Below, in pieces: positions 44,860 through 55,425 of a DNA stretch of 64,000 nucleotides. This stretch comes from Lactococcus formosensis (GTDB lineage Bacteria > Bacillota > Bacilli > Lactobacillales > Streptococcaceae): NCBI RefSeq assembly GCF_018403745.1, contig NZ_BOVP01000008.1:1-64000 (forward strand), read 5' to 3'. The notes under the pieces are model-generated. The model searched no databases, was not told the DNA's origin, and saw only the letters and a program-made list of their open reading frames with translations. A program made the position numbers and the translations under genes. Numbering within the stretch: position 1 is the first letter of the stretch; the number at the start of each line of letters is the position of its first letter.

Positions 44860-46746
44860 TTAATTTATATTCTTCCAACTTGCGGCTTTGGAGAGATGAG
44901 TTTCTTGACGTCGTCGGAACATTTTTTCTAAATCTCCACCATTAAAATGGACAATCGTCGGACGTCCATGCGCACAAGAGTAAGGATTCTCACAAGTAGC
45001 AAGTTCTTTGACTAATGCTCGCGCTGATTCTGCATCAAGGGGATGATTTGCCTTAATTGAGCTCTTACAAGCTACCATTGTCGCCAAGTCGTGTCGATAT
45101 TTTTTGACCGAGAACTCTTTTGTCAAAAGGATTTCATCAATCATCTCATAAACTGTTTCTTCTAAGTCATTTTCTTGAAGCCAAGTGGGATGTTCTCTCA
45201 GAATAAGTTGATTTTCTCCATATTCTTCAAGGAACACCCCCGCCTCTTCCAAAATCGATTTTCGATCTAAAAGCATCAAAAAATCATTCTTTGGAAGACT
45301 AAAAATGTATGGAGCCAGCAAAATCTGTTGATCCATGCTGACTTCACCGATTTTATCACGCCAATATTCATATTTTATGCGTTCTTGAGCTGCATGCTGA
45401 TCGATAATATATAGACCATCCTGCGCTTGACAAAGCAGGTAAGTAGCATGCAGTTGCGCCAGATATTCCAGGTCAGGAAAGGGCTGATTTTCTTCTACTA
45501 TCTTTGAGCTTCCAATCGGTTGCTTTTCTTCAACCACAACTTCTTCGAAAATAGAGGCTGTGCGGAGTTCTTCTGAAGGTACAACATTCTCCTGAGGTAT
45601 ACTGTACTCCTCATGCACCTGAATTTTATCAACAAAGAAATCCTGACTTACCTTATCATAATAAAGGTTTGTTGATTTGCTCCCACTTGTAACTTCTGGT
45701 TGTTCCTCTACTTTCGCGCGCCGGGAATTTAGATTTTCCAATGCATCAGGAATTAAAGTTTGCTCCACAAAAACACTTTGAATTGCCTCCGTAATCAAGC
45801 GCATCAGTTCACGCTCTTTTGATAAGCGTACTTCTTGTTTCGTCGGGTGCACATTAACATCGGCTAATTGCGGATCAATCTTAATGGAAAGCACAGCAAT
45901 AGGGAAACGCCCTACCATCAATCGGTTTCCATAACCTTCGAGGATTGCACGGTTCAACAAGAAATTTTTGATAAAGCGTCCATTTATCATCAAAGTGATG
46001 TAATTACGGTTTGCACGTGTTAGCTCAGGTAGACTCACATATCCCGAAAGCGTAAAATCTAAATCTTCCGCTTCTACTTTTAACATTTTTTTAGCAGTCG
46101 GAAGGCCATACACACTTGCAATAACTTGCCGTAGGTCACCATTCCCCGCCGTCTTCATCAGCTCCCTACCTTCATTAATCAGTGTAAAAGAAATCTCAGG
46201 GTGAGCCATACTTTGACGATTAATGACATCCGTGATATGGCTAAGTTCCGCTTGCAAAGAGCGAATATATTTTAAGCGTGCCGGCGTATTGTAGAAAAGG
46301 TTTTGTACAGTAACTTTCGTTCCTTCTCTTTGGGCAATTGCTTCTAATGTGTCCACTTTTCCACCATGACTAATCAAACGCGTGCCTGACTCTTCATCTG
46401 TCACACTCGTCTCAATAGAAAATTCACTAACTGAAGCAATCGAAGGCATCGCTTCACCCCGAAAGCCGAGAGTACGGATTTTAAACAAATCCGCTTTGTT
46501 TCTTATTTTACTGGTTGCATGCCGCTTCAAAGACTTAGCAACATCTTCTTTTTCAATCCCCGTTCCATTGTCAATCACTTCAATGAGTCGTAAGCCACTC
46601 TCTTGAATTTTTACAACGATTCGTGTCGCACCAGCATCAATTGAGTTTTCTACTAATTCTTTTACAACGCTAGCAGGCCGTTCTACCACTTCACCAGCTG
46701 CTATCTGATTAGCAAGTGATTCATCAAGTTCGATTATTTTTCCCAC
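44860..46746 (-). CDS. mutL: DNA mismatch repair protein MutL
   Basis: The 628-aa protein has a GHKL ATPase N-domain ([47 protein letters not shown]) and a C-terminal dimerisation domain with [12 protein letters not shown], the metal-binding motif region of nicking MutL, and [10 protein letters not shown] at the end. The start codon is GTG with GGAGGT 8 nt upstream. mutS lies upstream but separated by a membrane-protein gene. Confidence 0.97.
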   Translation of the reverse strand: MGKIIELDESLANQIAAGEVVERPASVVKELVENSIDAGATRIVVKIQESGLRLIEVIDNGTGIEKEDVAKSLKRHATSKIRNKADLFKIRTLGFRGEAMPSIASVSEFSIETSVTDEESGTRLISHGGKVDTLEAIAQREGTKVTVQNLFYNTPARLKYIRSLQAELSHITDVINRQSMAHPEISFTLINEGRELMKTAGNGDLRQVIASVYGLPTAKKMLKVEAEDLDFTLSGYVSLPELTRANRNYITLMINGRFIKNFLLNRAILEGYGNRLMVGRFPIAVLSIKIDPQLADVNVHPTKQEVRLSKERELMRLITEAIQSVFVEQTLIPDALENLNSRRAKVEEQPEVTSGSKSTNLYYDKVSQDFFVDKIQVHEEYSIPQENVVPSEELRTASIFEEVVVEEKQPIGSSKIVEENQPFPDLEYLAQLHATYLLCQAQDGLYIIDQHAAQERIKYEYWRDKIGEVSMDQQILLAPYIFSLPKNDFLMLLDRKSILEEAGVFLEEYGENQLILREHPTWLQENDLEETVYEMIDEILLTKEFSVKKYRHDLATMVACKSSIKANHPLDAESARALVKELATCENPYSCAHGRPTIVHFNGGDLEKMFRRRQETHLSKAASWKNIN

Positions 46747-46856
46747 TTATTCAGACCTCCGCATCAAGCGACTGTTTCTCTTTTTCATAGTCAGTACTTA
46801 TTATAGCATATTTTCAAGAGACAAATTTGAAAGCTGAAGAGCTTCTTGACAACAAA

Positions 46857-46893
46857 GAGAACCTCTCCTGAAATACACCGGAGAGGCCTCTCA
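46857..46893 (-). terminator. Hairpin after the membrane-protein gene
   Basis: GAGAACCTCTCC and GGAGAGGCCTCTC form a strong, nearly perfect stem; only a short U-rich tail follows on the minus strand. Confidence 0.6.
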
Positions 46894-46916
46894 TATTATC
46901 ACTTCATCAATCTATT

Positions 46917-47570
46917 TTAATACTGAAGCTGATCCATGTTACTAAATATAGCTGCACCAAGAATCATAAAGAAAAGTAAAAGCAGTACGATGACTATTGC
47001 GCCAATGATAAAAGCAACTAGACCTGCACGATTCCAGCCATCCATAACCTTACGGAACTCTTCTTCATCACGGTAGTGATTGTCTGGATTTTGTAGGGCC
47101 CAACGTTCCCCATTGATACCGAAAACAATAGCCCATACAATACCAAAAATCCAGCCAAGCCAGGGAATGAACACCAGTAAACTGAGTAAACCTAAATAAG
47201 AACGATTAGCTATACCAAAGAAGACAGGCATAGCCATTGCACCCCAGTTCCATTTTGGATTTATTCCTGATTTGACACGGTTATCTGCCAAAAATGGCTC
47301 GTCTGCATAATTATGTTGAGAAACTTTAGGTTCTTCTGTTACCTCTTTTTCAGAAATAAAATCATCATTTATTTCTGAAAAAGGTACTTCAGTCTTTTCT
47401 TCCGTTGTAGCTTCTATGACTTCCACTGGCGTATCTTCAGGGCTCTCTGTTTCGGCCACTACAAGAGTTTCTTCTGTTACTTCAGGAGCAATGTCAGCTG
47501 CCCCTTCTTCCATATTTTCAACTTCGGGGATTTCCGGTGTTTCTACGATTTTATCTTTATCTTCCGCCAT
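46917..47570 (-). CDS. Membrane protein with acidic N-terminal region
   Basis: I do not recognise a named family for this 217-aa protein. Residues 1 to about 95 are strongly acidic and low in complexity (rich in Glu, Val, Thr and Pro). The rest has about three hydrophobic segments: MPVFFGIANRSYLGLLSLLVF, a short WLGWIFGIVWAIVFG, and FIIGAIVIVLLLLFFMILG near the end. The start at MAEDKD follows an AAGGAGAG site. It lies between mutS and mutL. Confidence 0.65.
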   Translation of the reverse strand: MAEDKDKIVETPEIPEVENMEEGAADIAPEVTEETLVVAETESPEDTPVEVIEATTEEKTEVPFSEINDDFISEKEVTEEPKVSQHNYADEPFLADNRVKSGINPKWNWGAMAMPVFFGIANRSYLGLLSLLVFIPWLGWIFGIVWAIVFGINGERWALQNPDNHYRDEEEFRKVMDGWNRAGLVAFIIGAIVIVLLLLFFMILGAAIFSNMDQLQY

Positions 47571-47639
47571 AGACTCTCCTTTTAACACTTCTTTATTTAT
47601 TCACTTTATTCTAACAATTTTACTATTAAAAACCAAATC

Positions 47640-50147
47640 TTATAGTCTATCTTTAAGCTCCCACAAAAAGTTTAAAGCTTCACGCGCCGTCATATTATCG
47701 ACATTCGTTTCTTTTAACATTTCAATCAGCTCTTGATGATTGTCTTCAAATGCAAAAAGACTCAATTGTTCTTTTTCAACTTCAGGTGCCTTACTCATCA
47801 CCGGCTTATTCTCCAATTTTTGCAGAATAATGTCAGCACGTTCAAGTAATTTTGAGGGCAGTCCTGCAATTTTAGCAACATGAATACCATAGGATTTATC
47901 TGCTGGACCTTCCGTAATCTTATGCAAGAAGGTCACATCACCCCCCTTCTCTAAAGTAGCAACGTGTACATTTTCTAGCTCTTCAAGACTGTCTGACAAC
48001 TCCGTTAACTCATGGTAATGCGTCGCAAAGAGCGTCTTAGCATGGATATTATCATGTATATACTCAATAATCGACTGCGCCAGAGCCATTCCATCATAAG
48101 TTGCAGTGCCTCGTCCAAGTTCATCAAAAATAATTAAAGAATGCGACGTAGCATGTTGGATAGCATGATTGGCTTCCATCATCTCAACCATGAAGGTCGA
48201 CTCACCTGAGATTAAATTATCACTTGCACCAATGCGTGTAAAAATCGCATCAAATATTGGAAGTTCAGCTACCTCAGCTGGTACGAAAGAGCCCAACTGT
48301 GCCATAATGACAATCATCGCAAATTGACGCATGTAGGTTGATTTACCAGACATATTTGGCCCTGTGATGAGTTGAATTGCAGTTTGATCTGGTAAATTAA
48401 TGTCATTTGGTACGTATTCTTGAGCTCCGAGAACACTCTCAACCACAGGATGACGCCCTTTTATAATGTTGACCTTACGCTCAGGAGTAAAAATTGGACG
48501 GATATACTGGTATTTTTCAGCAACGGTCGCTAGGCTTTGCAAACAATCAATACTGGCAATTGCTTTTGCTAATTTCTGCAAGCGCGAGATATACTGTTCA
48601 GTCTCTGTACGTACTTGCGCAAAAAGATCGTATTCTAAAACACTCGATTTTTCACGCGCTTCAAGCATAATTTCTTCAATTTCAGCCAACTCTTTTGAAC
48701 CAAAACGTTCAGAATTTTTCAACGTTGCCTTACGATAAAAGTGGTCAGGAACACTGCCAAGCTGACTCTGCGTAATATGGAAATAATAACCGTCTTTGCG
48801 GTTAAAATCAATTCTTAATGTCGGGATTCCTGTATTGACTTTTTCTTTCGCTTCCAACTCTGCTATCCATGAGGTACCGTTTGTTAAAGCTTCCCGATAT
48901 TTATCCAGTTGCTCATTATAACCTGTCTTAATGACTCCTCCTTCAGTAATGACACGCTGGGCTGATTCATCAATTGCTTGGCGTATTAAGCTGATAAGTT
49001 CCGGAATTTCATCAAGTTGAGAGATTAAAGGGTCCAGAGCCGCATTGTTCATGGTCAGTAAAACATTTTTAATGCCTGGGACATTAGACAAGGAATTTTC
49101 TAACTGTAAATAATCAACGGGAAGAACTTTACCGAAGGACACACGAGAAGCCAGGCGTTCAAGGTCATAAACTCCCTTTAGAGCCTCAATCAAATCTGCA
49201 CGTTCAAAGAAATTATCCACAAAGAGTTGCACAATATCCGCACGTTTCTTGATTTCACTGGAAGAAATCAACGGACGGTCTACCCAGCTACGGAGTAAAC
49301 GTGTGCCCATAGCTGTTTTGGTTTCATCAAGCAACCAATAGAGCGTCCCATGTTTTTTTCCTTCTCGCTTATTGGCGGTTAACTCTAGAGAAGACTTCGT
49401 TGCAAAGTCCATTTGCAGAAAATCTTTTATTTCATAATGTTCCACTTCCTGCAAGTGACTCAAATCCCTTAATTGGGTGCGATTAACATAGGCTAGGAGT
49501 TTTGAAGCTACTTGATTCTCCAAGGAAGAAAGTGTTGATGAAATATCTTCATAATCATATTGTTCTGAAACCATCACATTCAGCTGTTTTTCAAAAACAT
49601 GTCTATCATCGTCTGATAGCTCATATCCAACAACAATTTCACGTGCTTTTAGGGATGATATCTCACTGAGTGCTGATGAAAAATCAGATAACTGCGTTGC
49701 TTTGAATTCGCCTGTCGATAGATCCATATAAGCCAAAGCAAATGTCGCAGCGGATTGATCTAGAGCCACTAAAAAGTTATTCTCCGTTGTTAGGCCCACA
49801 TCTACAGCTGTACCTGGTGTGATAACTTGAGTGACAGCACGTTTGACGATACCAACAGCTGTTTTAGGATCTTCCATTTGCTCTGCCACAGCAACTTTAT
49901 GGCCCAGACTTACAAGTTGTTCGATATATTGCTCTGCTGAATGGTGAGGAACACCTGCCATCGGAATCGGATTTTCTGCATTCTTATTGCGCGAAGTCAG
50001 AGATAATTCTAAAATTTGGGCTGCATTCACTGCATCTTCATAAAAAAGCTCGTAAAAATCTCCCATGCGAAAGAGCAAAAAAGCATCTGGATAATCAGCT
50101 TTGATATCAAGATATTGCTGCATTCCTGGTGAAATTTTTTCAGACAT
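47640..50147 (-). CDS. mutS: DNA mismatch repair protein MutS
   Basis: The 835-aa protein begins with the mismatch-reading domain ([20 protein letters not shown]) where Phe and Glu contact the mispair, and ends with an ABC-type ATPase ([34 protein letters not shown]). It is short of the long E. coli C-terminal tail but normal for Firmicutes. A TGTTATAAT at 50183-50191 leaves a leader of about 30 nt with an AAGAAG site. Confidence 0.97.
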   Translation of the reverse strand: MSEKISPGMQQYLDIKADYPDAFLLFRMGDFYELFYEDAVNAAQILELSLTSRNKNAENPIPMAGVPHHSAEQYIEQLVSLGHKVAVAEQMEDPKTAVGIVKRAVTQVITPGTAVDVGLTTENNFLVALDQSAATFALAYMDLSTGEFKATQLSDFSSALSEISSLKAREIVVGYELSDDDRHVFEKQLNVMVSEQYDYEDISSTLSSLENQVASKLLAYVNRTQLRDLSHLQEVEHYEIKDFLQMDFATKSSLELTANKREGKKHGTLYWLLDETKTAMGTRLLRSWVDRPLISSSEIKKRADIVQLFVDNFFERADLIEALKGVYDLERLASRVSFGKVLPVDYLQLENSLSNVPGIKNVLLTMNNAALDPLISQLDEIPELISLIRQAIDESAQRVITEGGVIKTGYNEQLDKYREALTNGTSWIAELEAKEKVNTGIPTLRIDFNRKDGYYFHITQSQLGSVPDHFYRKATLKNSERFGSKELAEIEEIMLEAREKSSVLEYDLFAQVRTETEQYISRLQKLAKAIASIDCLQSLATVAEKYQYIRPIFTPERKVNIIKGRHPVVESVLGAQEYVPNDINLPDQTAIQLITGPNMSGKSTYMRQFAMIVIMAQLGSFVPAEVAELPIFDAIFTRIGASDNLISGESTFMVEMMEANHAIQHATSHSLIIFDELGRGTATYDGMALAQSIIEYIHDNIHAKTLFATHYHELTELSDSLEELENVHVATLEKGGDVTFLHKITEGPADKSYGIHVAKIAGLPSKLLERADIILQKLENKPVMSKAPEVEKEQLSLFAFEDNHQELIEMLKETNVDNMTAREALNFLWELKDRL

Positions 50148-50225
50148 ATAATTCTTCTTTCTTTTGAAAATTCTTTGCTTCTATTATAACATACAAAAAG
50201 CCAGCTCAACCTTGTAGGTAAAACA

Positions 50226-50247
50226 AAAAGGACACAAGATCCTTTTC
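50226..50247 (-). terminator. argR-ylbF terminator
   Basis: AAAAGGA (50226-50232) pairs with TCCTTTT (50240-50246); U residues follow on the minus strand. Confidence 0.65.
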
Positions 50248-50250
50248 CTA

Positions 50251-50598
50251 TCATCCTTCATGTCCTAAGGCTTCATTAACTTTACTTTCTATCTCACCTG
50301 TCACATAGTTCAAAAGAGCATCAACAGGCTGCATTTTTAAAAGATAGTCTTCAACTAAGGGGTCATTTTTTAGAGACTTGTGTATGCTTTGTGCTGCATT
50401 GGATGTCTCTTTAAAGGCCTGTATCTTGCCTATTTTTTGATAGAGAACAGCCTCTTTCTGAAGCTCCTTCATTTTACTTTGTTGCTCAAACACTTCTTTT
50501 TCTTTTTGTAAGGCATCTTCTGCTTTTTGAAAGGCCTTAACATAATCCAAATCAAGAATATGAGCTATCAATTTTTCTTTACTTGCATTATAAGGCAT
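50251..50598 (-). CDS. YlbF/YmcA family regulator
   Basis: The 115-aa helical protein matches the YlbF/YmcA family, with [23 protein letters not shown] and an [18 protein letters not shown] end. In Bacillus, YlbF, YmcA and YaaT form a complex that directs RNase Y to mRNA maturation; streptococcal and lactococcal paralogues are less understood. The start MPYNASK overlaps argR by 11 nt, so the two are translationally coupled. Confidence 0.8.
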   Translation of the reverse strand: MPYNASKEKLIAHILDLDYVKAFQKAEDALQKEKEVFEQQSKMKELQKEAVLYQKIGKIQAFKETSNAAQSIHKSLKNDPLVEDYLLKMQPVDALLNYVTGEIESKVNEALGHEG

Positions 50599-51034
50599 CT
50601 TCAATCTCCAAGGCTAAACTTTCTGCTGTCGCTTCATCCCTGCAGATGAGCAATAAGGTATCTGCACCAGCCAAAGTCCCTAAAATTTCTGGTCGTTGCT
50701 CATCATCAAAGGCATTCGCCAAAAGATCTGCCTCTCCTAAGTGTGTATGTACAACTACGTTAACACTAGCTACATCAACTTTCAGTACAAAGTTAGTCAA
50801 GTATTGTTGTAACAAAGATTGTGAAGGAGAATTAAGCTCTGTCAAAAAAACATAAAAGCTCTTGCCATCTTCACGTTTTTTGATAATATGCAACTCACGA
50901 ATATCACGTGACAAACTCGCCTGAGTAATCTTTACCCCTCTAGATTCTAGGACACTCTGAAGTTCTTCCTGTGTCGCAATCTTATTTTCAGAGATAATTT
51001 GCTTAATTAAATTTAATCGTTCTTCTCTTTTCAT
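50588..51034 (-). CDS. argR: Arginine repressor family regulator
   Basis: The 148-aa protein has an N-terminal winged helix ([37 protein letters not shown]) and the C-terminal hexamerisation and arginine-binding domain with [16 protein letters not shown] and [17 protein letters not shown]. Lactococci have two members, ArgR and AhrC; I cannot say which this is. TGCTATAAT ends 6 nt before the ATG, so the mRNA should be leaderless; nine extra open codons upstream lie in the promoter. It is divergent from argS. Confidence 0.92.
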   Translation of the reverse strand: MKREERLNLIKQIISENKIATQEELQSVLESRGVKITQASLSRDIRELHIIKKREDGKSFYVFLTELNSPSQSLLQQYLTNFVLKVDVASVNVVVHTHLGEADLLANAFDDEQRPEILGTLAGADTLLLICRDEATAESLALEIEDAL

Positions 51035-51040
51035 AGTCTC

Positions 51041-51049
51041 ATTATAGCA
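51041..51049 (-). promoter_or_regulatory. Extended -10 of argR (leaderless)
   Basis: TGC-TATAAT on the minus strand ends 6 nt before the ATG. Confidence 0.7.
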
Positions 51050-51393
51050 TAAAAATAACAAACAAAATACAGGAATGAAGGCGCATTTATCATTATCTCA
51101 ACTTATTATTTATACATATTTTCCCTCTTGGGATAAAAATATATGCACCCATCCTCATAAGACCAATGGATAAAGAGACCTCTTCCTTGCTTCAACCATT
51201 CCATCTTCTAATCCAAAATGTATAAAAATACAAAATATATCTTTTATTATTTTTTCAGTCCGTAAATTCAACACATCGCACAAAAAAACATCTATGAAAA
51301 ATAATGCTCTTTATCCTATGAGTTATTTGGCTCACTTCACTCATAAAGCTTAAAATTTAACACAATAAGCACTATACTTTTTTATTTCTATTA
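51050..51393. other. argR-argS divergent intergenic region
   Basis: About 340 bp of AT-rich DNA separate the two divergent units. It holds the ARG-box-like palindrome at 51219-51232 and both flanking extended -10 elements. I see no ORF with a ribosome-binding site, no tRNA and no clear terminator. Confidence 0.5.
51219..51232. promoter_or_regulatory. ARG-box-like palindrome
   Basis: TGTAT-AAAA-ATACA is a perfect 5-bp inverted repeat resembling ARG boxes, located between the divergent argR and argS genes. Confidence 0.5.
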
Positions 51394-51402
51394 TGGTATA
51401 AT
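51394..51402 (+). promoter_or_regulatory. Extended -10 of argS (leaderless)
   Basis: TGG-TATAAT ends 6 nt before the argS ATG at 51409. Confidence 0.7.
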
Positions 51403-51408
51403 TATTCC

Positions 51409-53097
51409 ATGAATGAAAAACTATTAGCAGCAAAATCTTTGTTCGCCGTACTCGATGGTGCGCTTGAACTCGAACAAATCGAAAATTTGCTTGAAAAACC
51501 AAAATCATCAGAAATGGGCGACATCGCATTTCCAGCTTTCAGTTTAGCCAAGACTTTGCGCAAAGCCCCACAAATCATCGCTGGTGAAATCGCTGAGAAC
51601 ATTGATGCTACTGGCTTTGATAAAGTAGTTGCTACTGGTCCTTACGTGAATTTCTTCCTTGACAAAAAAGCTGTTGCCACAGCAGTTATCAATGAAGTTA
51701 TCACTGAAAAAGAAGACTATGGCGACCAAAATATCGGTCATGGTGCTAATGTTCCTATTGACATGTCGGCGCCAAACATCGCCAAGCCTTTTTCTATTGG
51801 TCATTTGCGCTCAACAGTCATTGGGGACTCTCTTTCGAAGATTTATGAGAAGATTGGTTACAACACGATCAAAATCAATCACTTGGGAGATTGGGGTAAA
51901 CAGTTTGGTCTCTTGATCACTGCTTATAAAAAATATGGGGATGAAGCAACAATCACTGCTAACCCAATCGATGAGTTATTGAAGCTCTATGTGCAAATCA
52001 ATGCCGAAGCTAAAGAAGATCCAGCGGTAGACGAAGAAGGTCGTGCTTGGTTCCTTAAGATGGAACAAGGTGACGAGGAAGCCCTTCGCATCTGGAAATG
52101 GTTCTCTGATGTCAGCTTGATTGAATTTAACCGTATTTACGGTAAATTAGGTATTGAGTTTGATCACTTTACAGGTGAATCTTTCTACTCTGATAAGATG
52201 GATGCCGTTGTTGAAGACTTAGAATCAAAAGGCTTAATGCACGAATCTAAAGGTGCGATGGTTGTCGACCTCGAAAAGTATAACCTCAATCCTGCTTTGA
52301 TTAAGAAAACTGATGGTGCAACCTTGTACATCACACGTGACTTGGCAACAGCAATGTACCGTAAAGCAACTTTTGATTTTGTAAAATCACTTTATGTTGT
52401 TGGTGGCGAGCAACAAAACCACTTCAAACAATTAAAAGCAGTACTCAAGGAAGCCGGTTATGACTGGTCAGATAACATGACACACGTGTCCTTTGGTATG
52501 GTTACGCAAGGCGGGAAAAAATTCTCAACACGTAAAGGTCACGTTGTTAAACTAGAGACAACACTTGACGAAGCGGTAGAACGTGCTCTGAAGCAAATCA
52601 ACGAGAAAAATCCTGACTTGCCAAACAAAGAGCGTGTCGCACAACAAGTTGGTGTTGGTGCCGTGAAGTTCTACGACTTAAAAACAGACCGTAACAATGG
52701 TTATGACTTCAACCTTGAAGAGATGGTCTCATTTGAAGGTGAGACTGGCCCATACGTACAATATGCGTATGCACGTATCCGTTCAATCTTACGTAAAGCA
52801 AACTATGTACCGCAACCAGTCAATGTTGAAGAAACACCAGCTGAAGCTTGGGAAATTGTGAAGTTACTCCAAGACTTTGGTAACATTGTTAAACGCGCTG
52901 CCGATAAGTATGAGCCTTCTATCATTGCGAAATACTCAATTTCCTTGGCACAAGCTTTTAACAAATATTATGCACATGTACGTATCCTTGAGGACAACGA
53001 AGGGCTTCAAGCACGTTTAGCGCTTGCTAATGCAACTTCTCTTGTCTTAAAAGAAGCATTGCGTCTGCTTGGTGTGGAAGCACCAGAGGAAATGTAA
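51409..53097 (+). CDS. argS: Arginyl-tRNA synthetase
   Basis: The 562-aa class I synthetase has the ArgRS-specific N-terminal Add-1 domain, the HIGH-type motif [14 protein letters not shown] in the [14 protein letters not shown] block, and the anticodon-binding C-terminal domain with [13 protein letters not shown] and the terminal [12 protein letters not shown]. It charges tRNA-Arg. Unlike valS it has no T-box. Transcription should start at the ATG. It is divergent from argR with an ARG-box-like site between them, suggesting arginine-linked control. Confidence 0.97.
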   Translation: MNEKLLAAKSLFAVLDGALELEQIENLLEKPKSSEMGDIAFPAFSLAKTLRKAPQIIAGEIAENIDATGFDKVVATGPYVNFFLDKKAVATAVINEVITEKEDYGDQNIGHGANVPIDMSAPNIAKPFSIGHLRSTVIGDSLSKIYEKIGYNTIKINHLGDWGKQFGLLITAYKKYGDEATITANPIDELLKLYVQINAEAKEDPAVDEEGRAWFLKMEQGDEEALRIWKWFSDVSLIEFNRIYGKLGIEFDHFTGESFYSDKMDAVVEDLESKGLMHESKGAMVVDLEKYNLNPALIKKTDGATLYITRDLATAMYRKATFDFVKSLYVVGGEQQNHFKQLKAVLKEAGYDWSDNMTHVSFGMVTQGGKKFSTRKGHVVKLETTLDEAVERALKQINEKNPDLPNKERVAQQVGVGAVKFYDLKTDRNNGYDFNLEEMVSFEGETGPYVQYAYARIRSILRKANYVPQPVNVEETPAEAWEIVKLLQDFGNIVKRAADKYEPSIIAKYSISLAQAFNKYYAHVRILEDNEGLQARLALANATSLVLKEALRLLGVEAPEEM

Positions 53098-53129
53098 GTT
53101 TTCAAAGTTACAAAAATAATTTTAAAAAT

Positions 53130-53170
53130 GAGCTGAGGATAGTATCAAAATCCTTTGGCTCATTTTTTTC
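53130..53170 (+). terminator. argS terminator
   Basis: AAAATGAGC pairs with GCTCATTTT, with an inner AGGAT/ATCCT stem, followed by a T run. Confidence 0.75.
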
Positions 53171-53230
53171 ATAGATGTTAGTGCAAAAAAATTAACCTCC
53201 TACAGATGATTGTCATTGAAATGTAAAACA

Positions 53231-53260
53231 TTGAGCTGATTTATTCTTTTTTGATAAAAT
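53231..53260 (+). promoter_or_regulatory. Promoter of the zinc-ribbon gene pair
   Basis: TTGAGC (53231-53236) and extended TGA-TAAAAT (-10 at 53255-53260) with an 18-bp spacer. Confidence 0.5.
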
Positions 53261-53312
53261 TAAGCTGGGATTTTTCATAAATACTCAAAAAAATAATCAC
53301 AAGGAAGTAAGG

Positions 53313-53414
53313 ATGTCTGCAAGTAATCTGGATAAGAACTTTGAGCTCATACCGTCACCTAAAAAACCGAAGGCTAAAGGTTATTGCAAAGGTTCATCGG
53401 AGAATCTACAATGA
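53313..53414 (+). CDS. 33-codon ORF coupled to the zinc-ribbon protein
   Basis: The ORF begins MSASNLDKNFELIP, continues as a Lys/Pro-rich stretch and ends GSSENLQ. It has a good ribosome-binding site (AAGGAAG), and its stop overlaps the next ATG as ATGA. I do not recognise it. It may be a real small protein or a translational activator of the downstream gene. Confidence 0.5.
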   Translation: MSASNLDKNFELIPSPKKPKAKGYCKGSSENLQ

Positions 53415-54079
53415 GAAATAAAGCTATGAAAGCTATCAACTGTCAAAATTGTGGGGCTTCTGACTTTATAAACTTAAACGGTAAAACTATTTGCGCCTAC
53501 TGCCATACTGAATACAGAATATCAAACTCTAAATATCGTCATCGAAAATTTTTCTCGATAACAATAAGTCTTTTTGCTATTGTTATCCTATCATTATTAA
53601 AATACGTACAACCGTTCTATCTGCAGCAAGCAAAAGAACCCGCTTCCCCTAGTACTGAAATACAAAACGAAAAATACGAAAATACTCAAAAGAGCGACGA
53701 GCTGCCATCAATTCCTCCTCCAGAACAAAAATATAGCTTTGCAGACAAAAAGAAGTTTGCTCACGACAATATTACCAAACTTCAAGGGTGGAATTTGGAA
53801 AAATTTAATCAAATCCAAGTCGCCCAAACCCATCTTTCAGAAAACAACAAGCATTTGACATACAGTGAGGGAGATCTTTTTACAACTGTCATCCAGAATG
53901 TGGGGAGTCAGCCTACTCATCTCAAAGAAGATATTGATGGCTATTTTAACCCTATTCACGTGGCAACTTGGAGTACAGGAGAGTTACTTGCAGAAGGCTA
54001 TGTCTCAATCATCATCGTTTACGACGATACTACGAATAATATCATCAGTAAACATTTATCAGGTTCACTCTATGAATAG
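53411..54079 (+). CDS. Zinc-ribbon, single-pass membrane protein of unknown function
   Basis: The 222-aa protein has an N-terminal zinc ribbon (CQNCGASDFINLNGKTICAYC is its core region, with CxxC pairs about 15 residues apart), a membrane helix (FFSITISLFAIVILSLLKYV, about 46-66), a Pro/Ser-rich linker and an extracellular domain of about 130 residues with VGSQPTHL and STGELLAEGYVSIIIVYDD. Lipid- or wall-linked sensing is possible, but function is unknown. The ATG overlaps the stop of the 33-codon ORF. Similar zinc-ribbon membrane proteins occur in lactococci and streptococci. Confidence 0.65.
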   Translation: MRNKAMKAINCQNCGASDFINLNGKTICAYCHTEYRISNSKYRHRKFFSITISLFAIVILSLLKYVQPFYLQQAKEPASPSTEIQNEKYENTQKSDELPSIPPPEQKYSFADKKKFAHDNITKLQGWNLEKFNQIQVAQTHLSENNKHLTYSEGDLFTTVIQNVGSQPTHLKEDIDGYFNPIHVATWSTGELLAEGYVSIIIVYDDTTNNIISKHLSGSLYE

Positions 54080-54089
54080 ATAGAAAACG

Positions 54090-54145
54090 AAGATATAAAT
54101 AAAATCCACTACAATTTTGTGTGGATTTTATTTATATCTTCTATT
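54090..54145. terminator. Terminator between convergent genes
   Basis: AAGATATAAATAAAATCCAC (from 54090) and GTGGATTTTATTTATATCTT (to 54140) are perfect inverted complements around TACAATTTTGT, an unusually long 20-bp stem serving both strands. Confidence 0.75.
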
Positions 54146-55025
54146 TATTCGGTCTCACGCCTTCTGGCCACCAAAGTTTAATCAGCGCTTGGGTACCATC
54201 ATTTTCATATCCTTCTCCTGCTAAACGATCATAAAGTTTTTTCGCTCCTGCTGTGGCAGGAAGTTCAATCCCCATTTTTTCAGCCTCAACTAAAGCAATT
54301 CCTAAATCTTTAATAAAATGTTTAACGAAGAAGCCCGCACTAAAGTCCTCACGTAAAATACGTGGTGCATAATTGGTCATTGACCAAGTAGCAGCCGATC
54401 CGCCGCCCACTGTTTGAAGGACTTTTTCTACATCTAAACCAGCTTTATCTGCATAAACCATTAGTTCTGTCATTGCAGTCATCGTTCCCGCAATTGCGAT
54501 TTGATTCGCCATTTTGGTATGTTGGCCCGCTCCTGCTGCACCTTGACGTGTAATTGTTTTACCTATAGTTTCAAAGTAAGGCAAGAGATGTGCATAGGCT
54601 TCTTCCTCACCACCTACCATGATCGTTAAGCTGGCATTCTTCGCCCCAATGTCACCTCCCGATACTGGAGCATCTAAAGCCGAAGCTCCCGCTTCTTTTG
54701 CAGCCTGATAGATCTCTTGTGCCAAAGCAGGCTCTGATGTTGTCATATCTACTAGAAACGTACCTTGTACATCTGCCTTAAATACACCTTTTTCGCCGAA
54801 ATAAATTTCGCGAACATCTTTGGGATAGCCTACAATAGAAAAAACAATATCCGTTACTTCTGCAATTTCTTGCGGTGTCGCGCAGTAAGTTGCTCCACGC
54901 GCTACTAAAGAATCAGTTTTTGCTTTTGTTCTATTATAAACATACAGCTCATTGCCTGCATCAAGTAAATGACCTGCCATTGCTGCGCCCATTACTCCTG
55001 TACCGATAAATCCGATTTTTGCCAT
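54141..55025 (-). CDS. NAD(P)-dependent 3-hydroxyacid dehydrogenase (HIBADH/GLYR1 type)
   Basis: The 294-aa enzyme has the Rossmann start IGFIGTGVMGAAMAGHLLDAG, the substrate motif DAPVSGGDIGAKNASLTIMVGG and the catalytic lysine in GAGQHTKMANQIAIAG. It belongs to the 3-hydroxyisobutyrate/glyoxylate reductase family; the true substrate may be 3-hydroxypropionate, tartronate semialdehyde or another small beta-hydroxyacid. It follows a 68-aa ORF by 10 nt. Confidence 0.85.
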   Translation of the reverse strand: MAKIGFIGTGVMGAAMAGHLLDAGNELYVYNRTKAKTDSLVARGATYCATPQEIAEVTDIVFSIVGYPKDVREIYFGEKGVFKADVQGTFLVDMTTSEPALAQEIYQAAKEAGASALDAPVSGGDIGAKNASLTIMVGGEEEAYAHLLPYFETIGKTITRQGAAGAGQHTKMANQIAIAGTMTAMTELMVYADKAGLDVEKVLQTVGGGSAATWSMTNYAPRILREDFSAGFFVKHFIKDLGIALVEAEKMGIELPATAGAKKLYDRLAGEGYENDGTQALIKLWWPEGVRPNK

Positions 55026-55035
55026 GATTTCTCCT

Positions 55036-55242
55036 TTATTTGTTCAATCTTCTTTGCCTTGCTACTGTTCGACGTAAGACTTTTATCTTTTGATTACGGT
55101 AATCTTCTAACTTATAGCTTTTCAGCAATTTTTCAATCCCAATACGCGTTAAGCCAACTTCCTCTCCTATATTTGCTAATGCGCGGAGGGGGTTTTCATC
55201 TATACGCTCCTGTAGTTCTTCTTTTGTCAATCTTCTTGCCAT
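55036..55242 (-). CDS. Small basic protein of unknown function
   Basis: The 68-aa protein is highly basic and helical, with LTKEELQERIDENPLRAL followed by a possible helix-turn-helix (NIGEEVGLTRIGIEKLLKSY) and an Arg-rich tail (VLRRTVARQRRLNK). It may bind nucleic acid. I do not recognise the family. An AAGAGGTG site precedes the ATG. It is the first gene of a two-gene unit with the HIBADH-type dehydrogenase and lies next to tRNA-Leu. Confidence 0.6.
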   Translation of the reverse strand: MARRLTKEELQERIDENPLRALANIGEEVGLTRIGIEKLLKSYKLEDYRNQKIKVLRRTVARQRRLNK

Positions 55243-55295
55243 ATATTCACCTCTTAAATAAAAAAATCCCGCCTAAGCGAGATTGTAACTAGTTA

Positions 55296-55378
55296 TGGGG
55301 GAGAGGGGATTTGAACCCCCACGCCCTTACGAGCACATGCACCTGAAGCATGCGTGTCTGCCATTCCACCACTCCCCC
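55296..55378 (-). tRNA. tRNA-Leu(CAG)
   Basis: A 7-bp acceptor stem (GGGGGAG/CTCCCCC), the anticodon stem CATGC/GCATG with loop TTCAGGT (anticodon CAG), a class II variable arm, and a T arm around GGTTCAAATCC are visible on the minus strand. The discriminator is A. The 3' CCA is not encoded. Confidence 0.95.
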
Positions 55379-55425
55379 AGCACTACCTATAATACCAGTT
55401 TCAATAGTGTTTTGCAAGAAATAGC

